A stretch of DNA of 64,000 bases. It comes from Zygnema cylindricum. Lineage: Eukaryota; Streptophyta; Zygnematophyceae; Zygnematales; Zygnemataceae. The position numbers were made by a program, and so were the translations under genes. The stretch is taken from assembly GCA_037447655.1 (NCBI GenBank), contig JBBHKE010001396.1, forward strand, positions 1-64,000, read 5' to 3'. Below the pieces are notes generated by a model. The model saw only the letters and a program-made list of their open reading frames with translations. It searched no databases and had not been told where the DNA came from. Positions 63,563-64,000 of this stretch are shown piece after piece (positions within the stretch are counted from its first letter, which is position 1; the number at the start of each line of letters is the position of its first letter).

Positions 63563-64000
63563 AATCAGATGGAGCAAGCTGAACCGGTCCAAGAGCAACA
63601 ACAACAAGTCACAAGATCAACAAAGAACACAAGAAATCCATCGGTCTCAGCCTCATAATTTCCTGAGGAAGGAGATCTAGCAGCCGTCTACAATCAGGAT
63701 CACACTTTGCCAACTTTGCTAACCCGAGAGAATCTCAGACTATCCAGGAAGCCTTTTCTTCACCCGAAAGAAACCACTGGATTGAGGCGGCAAACGATGA
63801 AATGAAATCCATAAAGGAAGCTCAAACGTGGGAGTTGGTTGATCTTCCTCCGGACCGGAAAGCCATCGGCAACAAATGGGTATTCAAACTAAAACTAAAT
63901 CCGGATGGCACCATTGAAAGATATAAAGCGAGACTTGTAGCAAAAGGCTACAATCAGAAAGAAGGAATTGACTTTGAGGAAACTTTCTCTCCGGTGGTAA
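63563..64000 (+). pseudogene. pol: Linker and RT start of element P7, cut by the window edge
   Basis: A Gln-rich linker leads to [21 protein letters not shown] (shifted frame of [10 protein letters not shown]...FANFAN) and [20 protein letters not shown] then begins [42 protein letters not shown] and [12 protein letters not shown] at the last base. The rest lies outside the window. Confidence 0.8.

Overview
The window is eukaryotic, AT-rich, repeat-dense DNA. No cellular gene is recognisable. Almost all of it is Ty1/copia-class LTR retrotransposons and their debris on both strands. The evidence is gag with CX2CX4HX4C zinc knuckles, an aspartic protease (D-[ST]-G), a GAG-pre-integrase HHCC module and integrase, a reverse transcriptase with the YVDD box and RNase H, in copia order (integrase before RT). 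No open reading frame spans a whole polyprotein. Every copy carries stops, frameshifts or deletions. I cannot place the organism; a repeat-rich alga or other protist is a guess only.

I distinguish LTR families by their ends: A (about 1.0 kb, ends GTTGCA), B (about 1.0 kb, ends AATTGCA), C, D (about 0.89 kb), E, F and G. Where a full LTR is followed by gag, the next bases read GGTTATGGGCCCACC or a variant. This complements the anticodon arm of initiator tRNA-Met, so priming from an internal tRNA fragment, as in Drosophila copia, is likely. In families D, E, F and G the gag ATG lies inside the 5' LTR.

Layout. 1-2453: minus-strand element M1, cut by the window edge. 2454-7310: apparent chimera with a B LTR and B-type gag at the left and A-type pol and an A LTR at the right. 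7311-10525: integrase plus two tandem RT copies. 10530-14186: minus B LTR, RNase H and RT, head to head with a plus RT and RNase H (inverted arms). 14187-15856: C LTR fused to a 5'-truncated B LTR. 15857-25464: B-type element split by element D (16766-22388, perfect TCTAG duplication). 25465-31816: A element with both LTRs, probably sitting in another LTR. 31817-35419: non-coding or unrecognised sequence with a GTCGTACGGT motif array. 35420-38010: E-type element. 38010-44530: element G, interrupted by a solo B LTR (39984-40919). 44531-51013: RNase H remnant, A-like LTRs and another A-type element. 51014-57786: decayed minus and plus fragments. 57787 to the end: F-type element whose 5' LTR is split by minus element M6 (58598-60992, perfect ACACT duplication) and whose pol runs off the right edge.

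The most unusual feature is that LTR families A, B and C each carry, antisense, a tRNA-like module of about 77-82 bp with D-arm/A-box and T-arm/B-box resemblance. Family E carries tandem copies of a canonical A-box (TAGCTCAGTGG) in the sense direction. This points to repeated association of these LTRs with RNA polymerase III-type sequence.
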